This document shows, in pieces, positions 1-7,830 of a DNA stretch of 64,000 bases (position 1 is the first letter of the stretch; each line of letters opens with the position of its first letter). The stretch comes from Afipia sp. GAS231 (GTDB taxonomy: Bacteria > Pseudomonadota > Alphaproteobacteria > Rhizobiales > Xanthobacteraceae). Below the pieces are notes generated by a model. That model had not been told where the DNA came from. It made no database searches and saw only the letters and a program-made list of their open reading frames with translations. The position numbers and the translations under genes are program-made. The stretch lies in assembly GCF_900103365.1 (NCBI RefSeq), contig NZ_LT629703.1, positions 1,550,001 through 1,614,000 on the forward strand, written 5' to 3'.

Positions 1-371
1 CAAACGTGATGAGCCTTTTGCACCAGGGTTTCGGCATCGGCCTTCGTCAACCCAGGCGCGTAAATTGCGAGGGCGACGTCAAGGCCAAAACCGCCATCGG
101 CGCGCGGACCGATCCCCACTGTTGCTGTGACGCTGGCGTCGGCGGTCACTTTCGGGCCACCTTGAGCGGCAACGTACTGCATCGAGCTCAGGAAACAGGC
201 CGCATAACCGGCAGCAAACAACTGCTCCGGATTAGTACCGGCGGCACCATTGCCGCCCAGTTCCTTGGGTCTGGTGAGGTCGACAGTCAGGTTTCCGTCT
301 GCAGTGGCAGCGTGGCCAACACGGCCGCCGGTCGCCTTGGCGTTGGTTTGGTACAGGACTTTGGTCGGCAT
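1..371 (-). CDS. ohr: Ohr/OsmC-family organic hydroperoxide resistance protein (partial, C-terminus beyond window)
   Basis: Thiol peroxidase of the Ohr/OsmC family, which reduces organic hydroperoxides in the cytoplasm. The reverse strand reads from an ATG at 371 through the family pattern TGGRVG, then GTNPEQLFAAGYAACF, which carries the peroxidatic cysteine. The second conserved Cys (VCPYS region) lies past base 1, so the gene is cut by the window edge after about 123 residues. It is divergent from the LysR gene at 511. A second, complete ohr lies at 13082-13498 and differs clearly in sequence, so the two are paralogues rather than a recent copy. Confidence 0.9.
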   Translation of the reverse strand, partial: MPTKVLYQTNAKATGGRVGHAATADGNLTVDLTRPKELGGNGAAGTNPEQLFAAGYAACFLSSMQYVAAQGGPKVTADASVTATVGIGPRADGGFGLDVALAIYAPGLTKADAETLVQKAHHV

Positions 372-475
372 AACTGACTCCTCTTCATCTTCGGCGATGT
401 TCTCCATCGGCGATGTTCTTCATCGATGGGTGTAACAATGGGGGAAGAGGGTCCGATTGATTAGCCGGAAATATC

Positions 476-500
476 TGGAATCACTTTTCCATTTATGGAA
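476..500. promoter_or_regulatory. TGGAA/TTCCA inverted repeats, candidate LysR operator
   Basis: Three alternating half-sites sit just before the LysR start at 511: TGGAA (476-480), TTCCA (487-491) and TGGAA (496-500). They form TGGAA-N6-TTCCA and TTCCA-TTTA-TGGAA, and they lie between two divergent genes. LysR proteins usually bind such sites in the shared intergenic region. The assignment is inference. Confidence 0.4.
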
Positions 501-510
501 TAATCTACAA

Positions 511-1404
511 ATGGCCGATTTGAATGATATCGCTGTTTTCGTGAGGGTTGCGCAGTTCGAAAGCTTCAGTCGCGCAGCACACGCCCTTGGCATGCCCGTT
601 TCTACGGTCAGCCGGAAAGTCGCAGCGCTTGAGGCGGAACTGGGCGTAACGCTGCTGCAAAGGACGACGCGCAAGCTTGCGCTCACTTCACAAGGTCGGA
701 ATTATTTCAATCAATGCAGCGAACCGCTTAACCTGCTGTTCGACGCGGAACGGGTTTTGACACAGACCCAAAAGAAACCGGAGGGGTCACTCAAAATCTC
801 CGTGCCCGTGGTTTTAGGGCAAGGCCCGTTTCTCGAATTTATTTCTGATTTTCTGAAAAACTATCCGCGCATCAATATCGATCTTTTCATCACCAACGTG
901 TTTTTGGATTTGATCGCTGAAAATGTGGATGTTGGCATTCGCTTTGGCGAATTGAAAGACTCAACGTTGATTGCAAAAAAGCTTGGCAGCCAAGTCCGTT
1001 ATGTTGTCGCTTCTCCCGAATATTTGAGAGATCGGAAACCTCCAACCAAACCCGAAGACCTCAAACTGCATCAGTGTGTCTTGCTCAATGGCAAAAATAG
1101 CGAAGCGGAGTGGGAATTACTGAATGGACGCAAACGCGCCAGAATTCGTGTTTCAGGCCCCATTTCGAGCCGAGATTTCCAATCAGTCAGTACGTTTGTT
1201 TACAGAGGGCACGGCGTAGGTTTTCTGCCTTCGACCTATTGCAACGACAAGATCAGAAAAGGTGAGCTCTTGAGGTTGCTGCCTGGCTGGACTTCCAAGG
1301 AACTCGACGTCCATACCGTCTACCCCACAAGAGACTTCCTTCCTTCAAGGCTCCATGTATTTCTCGAAGCACTGAGGGCTTGGAAAAGCCCACCGTGGGG
1401 TTAA
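511..1404 (+). CDS. LysR-family transcriptional regulator
   Basis: The N-terminal winged HTH is typical (residues 1-60, FVRVAQFESFSRAAHALGMPVSTVSRKVAALE), followed by a LysR substrate-binding domain, 297 aa in all. The ATG at 511 gives the usual LysR N-terminus; an upstream TTG at 457 would add 18 atypical residues. It is divergent from ohr, so it may control that gene, although ohr is more often controlled by MarR-type OhrR. The gene is visibly richer in A+T than its neighbours, which suggests acquisition from another genome. Its effector is unknown. Confidence 0.9.
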   Translation: MADLNDIAVFVRVAQFESFSRAAHALGMPVSTVSRKVAALEAELGVTLLQRTTRKLALTSQGRNYFNQCSEPLNLLFDAERVLTQTQKKPEGSLKISVPVVLGQGPFLEFISDFLKNYPRINIDLFITNVFLDLIAENVDVGIRFGELKDSTLIAKKLGSQVRYVVASPEYLRDRKPPTKPEDLKLHQCVLLNGKNSEAEWELLNGRKRARIRVSGPISSRDFQSVSTFVYRGHGVGFLPSTYCNDKIRKGELLRLLPGWTSKELDVHTVYPTRDFLPSRLHVFLEALRAWKSPPWG

Positions 1405-1674
1405 GACCAAAAAGAGGCTGTGGAGAGCGCGGCGTCGCCCTGCTCATCTACGTGCCTCGGACGCATCGCCGCTGCAGATGGCCGTTCTCACCGGCTGATC
1501 TCCCAACCCGCTCATCGCGTCCGGCCGAAGCCGCAAGATTGTGCCGATCTACGAAAGAGTGTCTTCCTGCTGGCGGCTGTTCGTCCGACGGTTAAGTCGT
1601 CCCATATACCGAACAAGTTCAGGGGGTGCCTGGCGTGCCCAAACGTAACCAAGCGAGTAGCGAGCGGCCTTTCC

Positions 1675-2325
1675 ATGACAAAAACAGTCAAGATCGACTT
1701 CATATCTGATGTGTCATGCCCTTGGTGCGTGATTGGGTTGGGAAACCTGGATGCTGCGCTGAACCGCTTCGAAGGTCGATTAGCAGCCGACATTCGTTTT
1801 CAGCCCTTCGAACTCAATCCGGGCATCCCGCCGGAGGGTGAGAGCCGCTTCGACAACGTGGCACGCAAATACGGCGTCGGGCGAGAGCAGGCGATCGTGA
1901 ACCGTGAGCGCCAGCGTGCCCTGGCCGCGCAAGTGGGCTTCGACATGGTGACAACCGACGAAAGCCGGTTCTACAACACATTTGACGCGCATCGCCTGCT
2001 GCACTGGGCTCGGATCGAGGGGCGACAAGAAGAGCTGAAGCGCGCGCTGCTCGCAGCCTACCACACCAACATGCAGAATCCAGGTGACCACGGCGTGCTC
2101 ATGGCCGCTGCTGAATCTGTTGGCCTTGATGGCGCCGCTGCGCGCGACGTGCTCACCTCAGGGTGCTACGCCGACGAGGTGCGCGACGCCGAAGAGAAAT
2201 GGCAGCGAGCGGGGATAAGCAGCGTTCCTGCCGTCGTGGTCAACGATCGCTATCTGATCACAGGGGCCCAGCCGCCGGAGGCGTTCGAGCAGGCCATCCG
2301 CAAGGCCGTGTCCGAAGTTGTCTGA
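1675..2325 (+). CDS. DsbA-family (FrnE-like) thiol oxidoreductase
   Basis: Thioredoxin-fold protein of the DsbA/FrnE group, 216 aa, with no signal peptide and therefore cytoplasmic. It opens with a short beta strand followed by DVSCPWC, the CPWC active site at about residues 16-19. The fold then includes the helical insert and ends with the cis-Pro segment SSVPAVVVND and a typical GAQPPEAFEQAI tail. FrnE-type proteins act in thiol-disulfide exchange or polyketide isomerisation; the substrate here is unknown. The start is the ATG at 1675. The longer reading frame upstream has no family similarity. Confidence 0.88.
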   Translation: MTKTVKIDFISDVSCPWCVIGLGNLDAALNRFEGRLAADIRFQPFELNPGIPPEGESRFDNVARKYGVGREQAIVNRERQRALAAQVGFDMVTTDESRFYNTFDAHRLLHWARIEGRQEELKRALLAAYHTNMQNPGDHGVLMAAAESVGLDGAAARDVLTSGCYADEVRDAEEKWQRAGISSVPAVVVNDRYLITGAQPPEAFEQAIRKAVSEVV

Positions 2326-2384
2326 CCGGTGCCGCCCTGACCATCGACCGGATAGGTCATCAAGGGCGCCCCTGTGTCCGAACT

Positions 2385-2858
2385 TTAGAGCCCAAGTTCT
2401 GAGAGCCCCGGGTGGCCTGTGGGGCGTGGTCGTGAACGATCCCAATGGAATCTACGCTCAGATTCCGTGATCGGGAGATCGTTGATACAAGCGAAGCGTT
2501 TCTCCATCAATCCATTGACGGCGAACTCCCAGTTTTCATTTCCGTATGAACGAAACCAGTTTTCGCTATCGTCATGCCATTCGTAGGCAAACCGCACAGC
2601 GATCCGATTCTCCGTGAATGCCCAAAGCTCCTTAATCAGGCGGTATTGGAGTTCTTTCGTCCATTTGCGCGTAAGGAATGCAACTATCTCTGTACGACCG
2701 CGGATAAACTCCGATCGGTTTCGCCAGTAACTGTCCGGAGTGTAGACGAGTGCGACCCGTTCAGGGTCGCAGGAATTCCAACCGTCTTCGGCGCCTCGCA
2801 CCTTCTGCACGGCAGTCTCACGGGTAAAGGGTGGCAACGGGGGGCGTATCTCAGTCAC
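2385..2858 (-). CDS. DUF1348 / SnoaL-like NTF2-fold protein
   Basis: This 157-aa protein fits the DUF1348 family (nuclear transport factor 2 fold). It carries the family's tryptophan-rich features: [24 protein letters not shown] in two runs, YWRNR, and [23 protein letters not shown]. The start is GTG at 2858, preceded by GAGGAAG. The biochemical function of the family is not settled. It stands alone on the minus strand, convergent with the FrnE-like gene, with a CoA-ligase remnant immediately upstream. Confidence 0.85.
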   Translation of the reverse strand: MTEIRPPLPPFTRETAVQKVRGAEDGWNSCDPERVALVYTPDSYWRNRSEFIRGRTEIVAFLTRKWTKELQYRLIKELWAFTENRIAVRFAYEWHDDSENWFRSYGNENWEFAVNGLMEKRFACINDLPITESERRFHWDRSRPRPTGHPGLSELGL

Positions 2859-2872
2859 GTTAACTTCCTCGT

Positions 2873-3065
2873 TTATATTTCGACTGGGTGGGGGTCTAGA
2901 ACCGCATCCACTTCAGTGGGATACACGCTGAAGCCCAATCTAATGATCATTTCTTTTGCTCGCCCCACGATATACAGGGAGCGCTGTCGATCCGAGCGAC
3001 GTTTAATGGCGATCAGATCCGCCCGATGACGGCATTGTCTTTGTCGATGAGAGGTACCAAATTCA
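2873..3065 (-). pseudogene. C-terminal scrap of an acyl-CoA ligase (decayed copy of the gene at 26331-27881)
   Basis: The reverse strand encodes LYIVGRAKEMIIRLGFSVYP followed by [14 protein letters not shown], the C-terminal lid motif of AMP-forming CoA ligases. It closely matches CLYIAGRAKEMIIRSGFNVYP in the intact ligase at 26331-27881, and the DNA matches too (about 2900-2990 against 26580-26665). There is no N-terminal domain, and the preceding bases are frame-scrambled. The piece cannot be a working enzyme. It looks like a leftover of duplication or rearrangement. Confidence 0.8.
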
Positions 3066-3118
3066 GACACTTCACCGCTGGACCTCAATGACCCGGTCCA
3101 CGACCCCCACAACCAACG

Positions 3119-3904
3119 TTAGCGTGGTTTCACAAATCGCAAGGCGTATTGGTCAGTCTGACCCCGCACCTTTTCGTCTTTGACGGGCAAGGTATGGTCA
3201 TCGTCCGGCCGCCGCAGAAAGTTGCCTTCGGCAATTAGCTCGAATCCAGCCGCGGTTACCTCGCGGATCACCTGCGCTTTCTCGATGCGATGCAGCCGCG
3301 CAATCGTAGGGAGGTCGGTTCCAACCGGCGCTTCGTGATCGAGTACGAAATAGGTGCCGCCCGGCTTTAGGCTTGCGAAAACCTCACGATTAAAGGCTGC
3401 TGTGTCGACTTGGCCGTATTGCGCGATCTTGAGATCATGATAGTTCTGGGTCAGCCAGACTAGGTCGAGAGGCTTAGGGAAACTGACGGTCCCGAATGGT
3501 AGCGCCTCCTCGCTAACGTTGGTCAGTCGCCCCTCGGCAATCACCGCCTTGAGCCGCCCTGTCCAGTCTACATTCTCGAGCGCGTAGACGTGGCCGCTAA
3601 CGCCCACCACACCACTCAACATGCGCGTAAAATAGCCGCCGCCCGGAAAGAACTCGCCGACGCTCATGCCTGGCTTCACACCGGCAAACGCGAGCGTTTC
3701 CGCTGGCTTGCGATTTAAATCAGTTTTCACATCGCCGGTGGGGCGAGTTGAATCAGCGACAGCCGCCGATACATTGGCGGAAACAGGACCGTCAGCGGCG
3801 AGGACAGTCACGACGGCGGCCCATCCGATGGCTCCAATAGCGCCGATCAACACCAGCCGTGAAAGTACCACTCCTATTTTTAGCCGTGACATAACTACAC
3901 CCAT
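3119..3904 (-). CDS. Exported class I SAM-dependent methyltransferase-like protein
   Basis: About 261 aa. A hydrophobic N-terminal segment (roughly residues 15-36, VLIGAIGAIGWAAVVTVLAA) looks like a signal peptide or anchor. The rest resembles exported predicted methyltransferases: GVKPGMSVGEFFPGGGYFT is the SAM-binding glycine motif, and DLVWLTQNYHDL and FASLKPGGTYFVLDHEA follow the Rossmann-type pattern. ATG at 3904 or 3892 is plausible. The longer frame to 4036 must be rejected because its extra N-terminus is a piece of an IS5-type transposase fused in frame. The substrate is unknown. Confidence 0.75.
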   Translation of the reverse strand: MGVVMSRLKIGVVLSRLVLIGAIGAIGWAAVVTVLAADGPVSANVSAAVADSTRPTGDVKTDLNRKPAETLAFAGVKPGMSVGEFFPGGGYFTRMLSGVVGVSGHVYALENVDWTGRLKAVIAEGRLTNVSEEALPFGTVSFPKPLDLVWLTQNYHDLKIAQYGQVDTAAFNREVFASLKPGGTYFVLDHEAPVGTDLPTIARLHRIEKAQVIREVTAAGFELIAEGNFLRRPDDDHTLPVKDEKVRGQTDQYALRFVKPR

Positions 3905-3916
3905 CTTTCCGCTATC

Positions 3917-4095
3917 CGATCCTGTTCGCCCGAGAACACTCGTCTTGCCGGGCAGCAACGGCGCGATCTTCGCCCACTGCGTTTCGCTCAACTCGTATCG
4001 CTTGATCCCAATAGCCACAGCTCCGTGCCGAAACACGGGGCCCTATGAATCAGCGATCAAGCCGCTTGAGAATCCTGAATGTCGATTCGCCCTAG
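3917..4095 (-). mobile_element. Remnant of an IS5-family insertion sequence (transposase N-terminus only)
   Basis: From a GTG at 4018 the reverse strand reads AIGIKRYELSETQWAKIAPL followed by LPGKTSVLGRTGSD. This is the N-terminal signature of IS5-family transposases, and it breaks off after about 35 codons into the methyltransferase gene. The stretch up to about 4095, with a CTAG at the outer edge, may include the IS end, but I could not define the terminal repeat with certainty. The element is dead. It may have supplied upstream DNA to the methyltransferase. Confidence 0.65.
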
Positions 4096-4271
4096 CCGTC
4101 AATCCATTCATAGGCACGGAAGAAGTTAGCTTCCTGTTATCTGAACCGCCACTAGCGATATGATCTGCGGCAAGCGGTGGCCAACCACTTTTCGCTGTAG
4201 TCGACGAATCTTTCAGAGAGCCGGTATCGGCCAAAATGATTGCTGGAATCACCGCGATAGCTGATGCCAGG

Positions 4272-4841
4272 TCACACCCCACCTATCAGGCCATCTCCAA
4301 TGCCTTTGACACCGGATCTGTCGTGTGTGATCGCCTGCAGAATCTCGACGATGGCTCCTTCGGCCCACTGATAAAGTTCTGCTGTCGTTTTATTCTGGAG
4401 CGGATGAGGTACGTAGACCGCAGCGGCGTCCAAACCGATCGATCCTTTCTGGGAGTCGAAAGCCTCCTGAAACTCGCTGGTCAGTACGCTAACGCCGGCA
4501 AGACCTTTCTTATCGAGGTCGTTGAGGTCGTGCGTAGAGCATGACGTGCACGATCCGCAATCCGAAAGTGCGATAATCACGGCATCGCAATTTTCAGCGA
4601 TGTCCTTGATCATCTCGCGCGGAGCCACTCGCGTGTTGGTGGGCTTCTTGTACCGGCGCGTCTTGATTCCGCGCTCGGTGCAGAGTTGCTCGAGGCGATC
4701 GATGAATTCGTCGCCGCGCATTTTTCCAATATCCATGAGGGCGATTGTCTTGCCGCTGATCTTGTCAAGCGGCGCCACTCTTTCGCGCAAGGTAGACGCA
4801 GTTTCGCCCGTAGGATCGCGAAAGCTAATTCCATACTTCAT
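4272..4841 (-). CDS. UGSC-family (GrdB-like) redox protein, cysteine form
   Basis: 189 aa, cytoplasmic. The key motif is SDCGSCTSC: Cys95, Cys98 and Cys101 form CxxCxxC, placed after a beta strand (AVIIALSD) as in the UGSC (seleno)protein family. There the first position is often selenocysteine; here it is an ordinary Cys codon. The same UxxCxxC arrangement is known in component B of glycine/sarcosine reductases. The ATG overlaps the stop of the upstream thioredoxin-fusion gene (ATGA), so the two are translationally coupled and probably act together. The substrate is not known. The family call rests on the motif and context. Confidence 0.8.
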   Translation of the reverse strand: MKYGISFRDPTGETASTLRERVAPLDKISGKTIALMDIGKMRGDEFIDRLEQLCTERGIKTRRYKKPTNTRVAPREMIKDIAENCDAVIIALSDCGSCTSCSTHDLNDLDKKGLAGVSVLTSEFQEAFDSQKGSIGLDAAAVYVPHPLQNKTTAELYQWAEGAIVEILQAITHDRSGVKGIGDGLIGGV

Positions 4842-6298
4842 ATCTGGATCTCCCTGGTTACCGGCTTTGATTCATTGCGAAACCGGCCGCCAGTCCAACC
4901 GGCACAAATCGCAGAGAACAAGCCCGCCTGGCCGCCCGCCTGGACGATCAGGAGGCCTTCGGGCCAGAACTTGTTGACCATTTCGTTGCGCCGGCTCTTG
5001 TCGACACCTTCCGCGACGTCGTGCGCGCCCTGGATCACATCCTCGCCGCGACGCACCAGCGCCTTGTGCAGTTCTTCCGTGATATGCGCGCGGTCCCATC
5101 CGGCTTCGCGGAAGATGGCATAGTGCTCGGGGACCAGAACCAGCATGGCGTTGGTAAATTCGCAGAGCTTGTGATGTCCGACCGCGAGCAAGGACATGGC
5201 CAGCGATTTCGTGAGTTCTTCGGGAGTCCGCGAACGCTGGTCGATGAACCCCTGGATGCCGTCGCCCTGAAAAAGCGTTACGGCATTTTTGCCGCTTGCA
5301 ATTCCGCGTGCGACTGAAAGAGGCCTCCAGGTCGGGTCCGATTCATCCTCTGCGAAGCAGAAGGTGAATTTTCCGGGGCCCCCTAACACCGCGCGGTCAA
5401 GTTCCCCGGGGCGACCGCCGCCCACGTTGCGGATGATCAATTGAAGTGCTCGGCCGATGGTCGCGTTGGCGCGATTACCCTGACCGAGACAGTTGATGCC
5501 GGAGTTCATGCCAATCTCTCGGGCAATGGGTCCGTTCACAACGACGATGGGACTTGAGAAGCACGTCGTGCACAACAAGCCGTGCATGGTGAAGAGCGGA
5601 TCCAGTGCTGCCTCGAGCGCCGCGAGAACAACCGGCAAATACTCGGGGCGGCAGCCGGCCATCACGGCGTTGATCGCCACCTTCTCCACGGTGATCGGCG
5701 ACAGGTTGGGTGGAACGTCGCCGATGATTTCATCGGGCTTACGAGTTGTCCCCTCAAGCATGCGCAGGATGCGAACGTCGGTCGGGGGAACGACCGGCAG
5801 CCCATCGGTCCAACCTCGATCGAAGCAAGCTTCGATCTCGTCGTCCCACTCTCCGAGCCTGATCTGTCGCGATTTGAAATCAAGTTTGCCATACCTTGCG
5901 CGCAGCGCGTCGTAGACGCCGGGTTCGCGCGACTTCGATCCGCATCCTGGTCGCATTGTCGGCAGGCCCTCTCCGAGCCCCTTGAGACCGGTCAGCTTCT
6001 CCCAATCATCGCGATTCCATCCGTAGGTACGGGCAATCTCCTTGCCATCCTTGATACGAACGAGCGTCGGCACGGCTTCGACATCGAACGCAAATGACGA
6101 TTCGAGTGATGTGTCGTCAACCGCCCCCACATTCGACGGGAAAGCTGGATCGTCCTGGGTATAGATGACGGTAGGAAGCTTGCCAGCAATCTGCCCGAAC
6201 ACTGGCTCTACCATTTGACAGGTTTCGCATTCGCGTTTGGCGAAGATCAAAACGCCATCCTGGTGCTGCTCGGTGATATCCACGGTTATTGCCTCCAT
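4838..6298 (-). CDS. Thioredoxin-fold domain fused to a UGSC-associated large domain
   Basis: 486 aa. Residues 1-110 form a thioredoxin-like domain with active site Cys24-Glu-Thr-Cys27 (FAKRECETCQMVEP) and a cis-Pro at about 77 (VEAVPTLVRI). Residues about 145-486 form a separate domain with GWTDGLPVVPPT, MAGCRPEYLPVV, CTTCFSSP (Cys242, Cys245) and a glycine-rich GGPGKFTF. I do not recognise that domain beyond its co-occurrence with UGSC proteins. ATG at 6298 is chosen because the thioredoxin fold begins there; an in-frame extension upstream has no fold. It lies 76 bp downstream of dctA and overlaps the UGSC gene. Its likely role is to pass electrons from the neighbouring thioredoxin reductase to the CxxCxxC protein. 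Confidence 0.78.
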   Translation of the reverse strand: MEAITVDITEQHQDGVLIFAKRECETCQMVEPVFGQIAGKLPTVIYTQDDPAFPSNVGAVDDTSLESSFAFDVEAVPTLVRIKDGKEIARTYGWNRDDWEKLTGLKGLGEGLPTMRPGCGSKSREPGVYDALRARYGKLDFKSRQIRLGEWDDEIEACFDRGWTDGLPVVPPTDVRILRMLEGTTRKPDEIIGDVPPNLSPITVEKVAINAVMAGCRPEYLPVVLAALEAALDPLFTMHGLLCTTCFSSPIVVVNGPIAREIGMNSGINCLGQGNRANATIGRALQLIIRNVGGGRPGELDRAVLGGPGKFTFCFAEDESDPTWRPLSVARGIASGKNAVTLFQGDGIQGFIDQRSRTPEELTKSLAMSLLAVGHHKLCEFTNAMLVLVPEHYAIFREAGWDRAHITEELHKALVRRGEDVIQGAHDVAEGVDKSRRNEMVNKFWPEGLLIVQAGGQAGLFSAICAGWTGGRFRNESKPVTREIQI

Positions 6299-6374
6299 AT
6301 TTTGAGAGATCCTTGACCTCCGGGCGATTTCGCGAAGCGGGATCACTGGTCAGTTGCCAAATCCGCTCGGGTAG

Positions 6375-7733
6375 CTAGTCCGGCTGAGGTGACATCATCG
6401 GGGTCGCCGGGACCGGATCCTCGCCGGCGGAAACCACGACCGGCTTCAGGTTGAACTTCACACCGGCTCCAAATCTCTCCGCGTAGGCGGCGTCGGCCTG
6501 CACCGGATCAAATTCTGCGCTCAATTTGGAGACGACGACGGTAGCAAGGCCATTTCCGATGATGTTGGTTACCGAACGCGCCTCCGACATGAAGCGGTCT
6601 ACGCCGATCAGCAGCGCCAGGCCTTCTACGGGCAGCACGTGCGTGGCAGAGAGAGTCGCCGCAAGGACAACGAAGCCGGATCCCGCAACCGAACCGGATC
6701 CCTTCGAGGTGATGAGGAGCAGCAGCAAAAGTCCGAGTTGCTGCGCCAATGTCATTTCGATCCCATAAGCCTGCGCGATGAACAGAGCTGCCATCGACAG
6801 GTAGATCGCGGTACCATCTGCATTGAAGGAATAGCCGATCGGGAGGACGAGGCCGACGCTCGATCGCGAGCATCCCAGGTGTGCAAGCTTGTCCATCAGC
6901 CGCGGCAGCACGCTTTCGGACGAGCAGGTACCAAGAACAATCAGTACCTCGTCCCCCATGTATCGGAGGAATCGGATGAGGCTGAAGCCGTTTAACCGGG
7001 CAACTGCTCCCAAGACAACGAACACGAAGATGATGCAGGTCGCATAGACCGCGAGAAGCATATGGCCCAATACAAGGATCGAGCCCACGCCGTAGCGGCC
7101 GACAGTGAACGCCATCGCTCCAAACGCCCCGACAGGCGCAAGCCGCATAATCATCCCGACAATCTTGAATAGAATATCGTTCGCCGATTGGGCCAGCAGA
7201 ACGAACGGCCTGGCACGGTCGCCGACCAGGACGGCCGCGCCCCCGAACAAGACTGCGAAGAACACAATTTGGAGGAGATCGCCCCTGGCGAAGGCGGCGA
7301 CCGCATTGTCGGGGACGATGCCGGACAAGAAGTCGGACAAATAGGAGCCAACTGGCGCCGCCTTGTACTTCGACACGTCGACTGCCTGGCTATCGACGGT
7401 AGCCCTGTCAAAGCCGGCCCCTGGCTTCAACACGTTCATCACGATCAACCCGACAATTAGTGCGATCGTTGAAACGACTTCGAAGTAGATCAGTGCCTGT
7501 CCGCCCACGCGTCCCAGCCGACGCAAGTCGCGAACTTCGGCAACGCCGATGACGATCGTCAGGAAAGCGATCGGCGGAATAACCATTTTGATCAGCTTGA
7601 TGAAGATATCGCTCAGCATCTGCATCGAGACGCCGACGGCGGGCCAGAGCGTGCCCACGGCCACACCCAGAAGAAGTGCCACGACGACTTGCGCGGTCAG
7701 ATTTTTTGAGAATTTTCGGAGTGGTCTCGTCAT
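6375..7733 (-). CDS. dctA: C4-dicarboxylate/cation symporter, DctA type
   Basis: 452-aa inner-membrane carrier of the dicarboxylate/amino acid:cation symporter family. Visible marks are VGTLWPAVG near the N-terminus, the PIAFLTIVIGVAE segment, the serine-rich reentrant loop GTCSSESVLPRLM, and the substrate-site region PIGYSFNADGTAIY followed by TSKGSGSVAGSGF. The length is normal for DctA. It imports succinate, fumarate or malate, or a related acid. Its promoter (7775-7803) is overlapped by two palindromic operators shared with trxB, so the neighbouring GntR regulator probably controls it. It sits between trxB and the thioredoxin-fusion gene. Confidence 0.9.
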   Translation of the reverse strand: MTRPLRKFSKNLTAQVVVALLLGVAVGTLWPAVGVSMQMLSDIFIKLIKMVIPPIAFLTIVIGVAEVRDLRRLGRVGGQALIYFEVVSTIALIVGLIVMNVLKPGAGFDRATVDSQAVDVSKYKAAPVGSYLSDFLSGIVPDNAVAAFARGDLLQIVFFAVLFGGAAVLVGDRARPFVLLAQSANDILFKIVGMIMRLAPVGAFGAMAFTVGRYGVGSILVLGHMLLAVYATCIIFVFVVLGAVARLNGFSLIRFLRYMGDEVLIVLGTCSSESVLPRLMDKLAHLGCSRSSVGLVLPIGYSFNADGTAIYLSMAALFIAQAYGIEMTLAQQLGLLLLLLITSKGSGSVAGSGFVVLAATLSATHVLPVEGLALLIGVDRFMSEARSVTNIIGNGLATVVVSKLSAEFDPVQADAAYAERFGAGVKFNLKPVVVSAGEDPVPATPMMSPQPD

Positions 7734-7760
7734 TCGGGGGTTCTCCCTGAGCGTCGATAA

Positions 7761-7779
7761 AAACTGGAATGCCAGATAT
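7761..7779. promoter_or_regulatory. GntR-type operator, dctA proximal site
   Basis: AAACTGGAATGCCAGATAT is an imperfect copy of the palindrome AAACTGGAATTCCAGTTT. The core CTGGAATGCCAG (7764-7775) is centred 41 bp from the distal site at 7801-7820 and overlaps the proposed -10 box. Confidence 0.75.
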
Positions 7780-7803
7780 ATACAAATATGGGCTTTATGT
7801 CAA
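7775..7803 (-). promoter_or_regulatory. Sigma-70-type promoter of dctA
   Basis: On the minus strand a perfect TTGACA (7803-7798) is followed by 17 bases and TATATC (7780-7775). The -35 box abuts and partly overlaps the distal operator, and the -10 box overlaps the proximal one. Bound regulator would block RNA polymerase. Confidence 0.65.
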
Positions 7804-7820
7804 ACTGGAATTCCAGTTTG
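7801..7820. promoter_or_regulatory. GntR-type operator, dctA distal site (perfect palindrome)
   Basis: CAAACTGGAATTCCAGTTTG is a perfect 20-bp palindrome in the dctA-trxB intergenic space. The same core recurs at 7761, 8838 and 8879. The regulator is most likely the adjacent GntR protein (8911-9597); this is inference from position and repetition. Confidence 0.8.
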
Positions 7821-7830
7821 CGTCCTTGAA

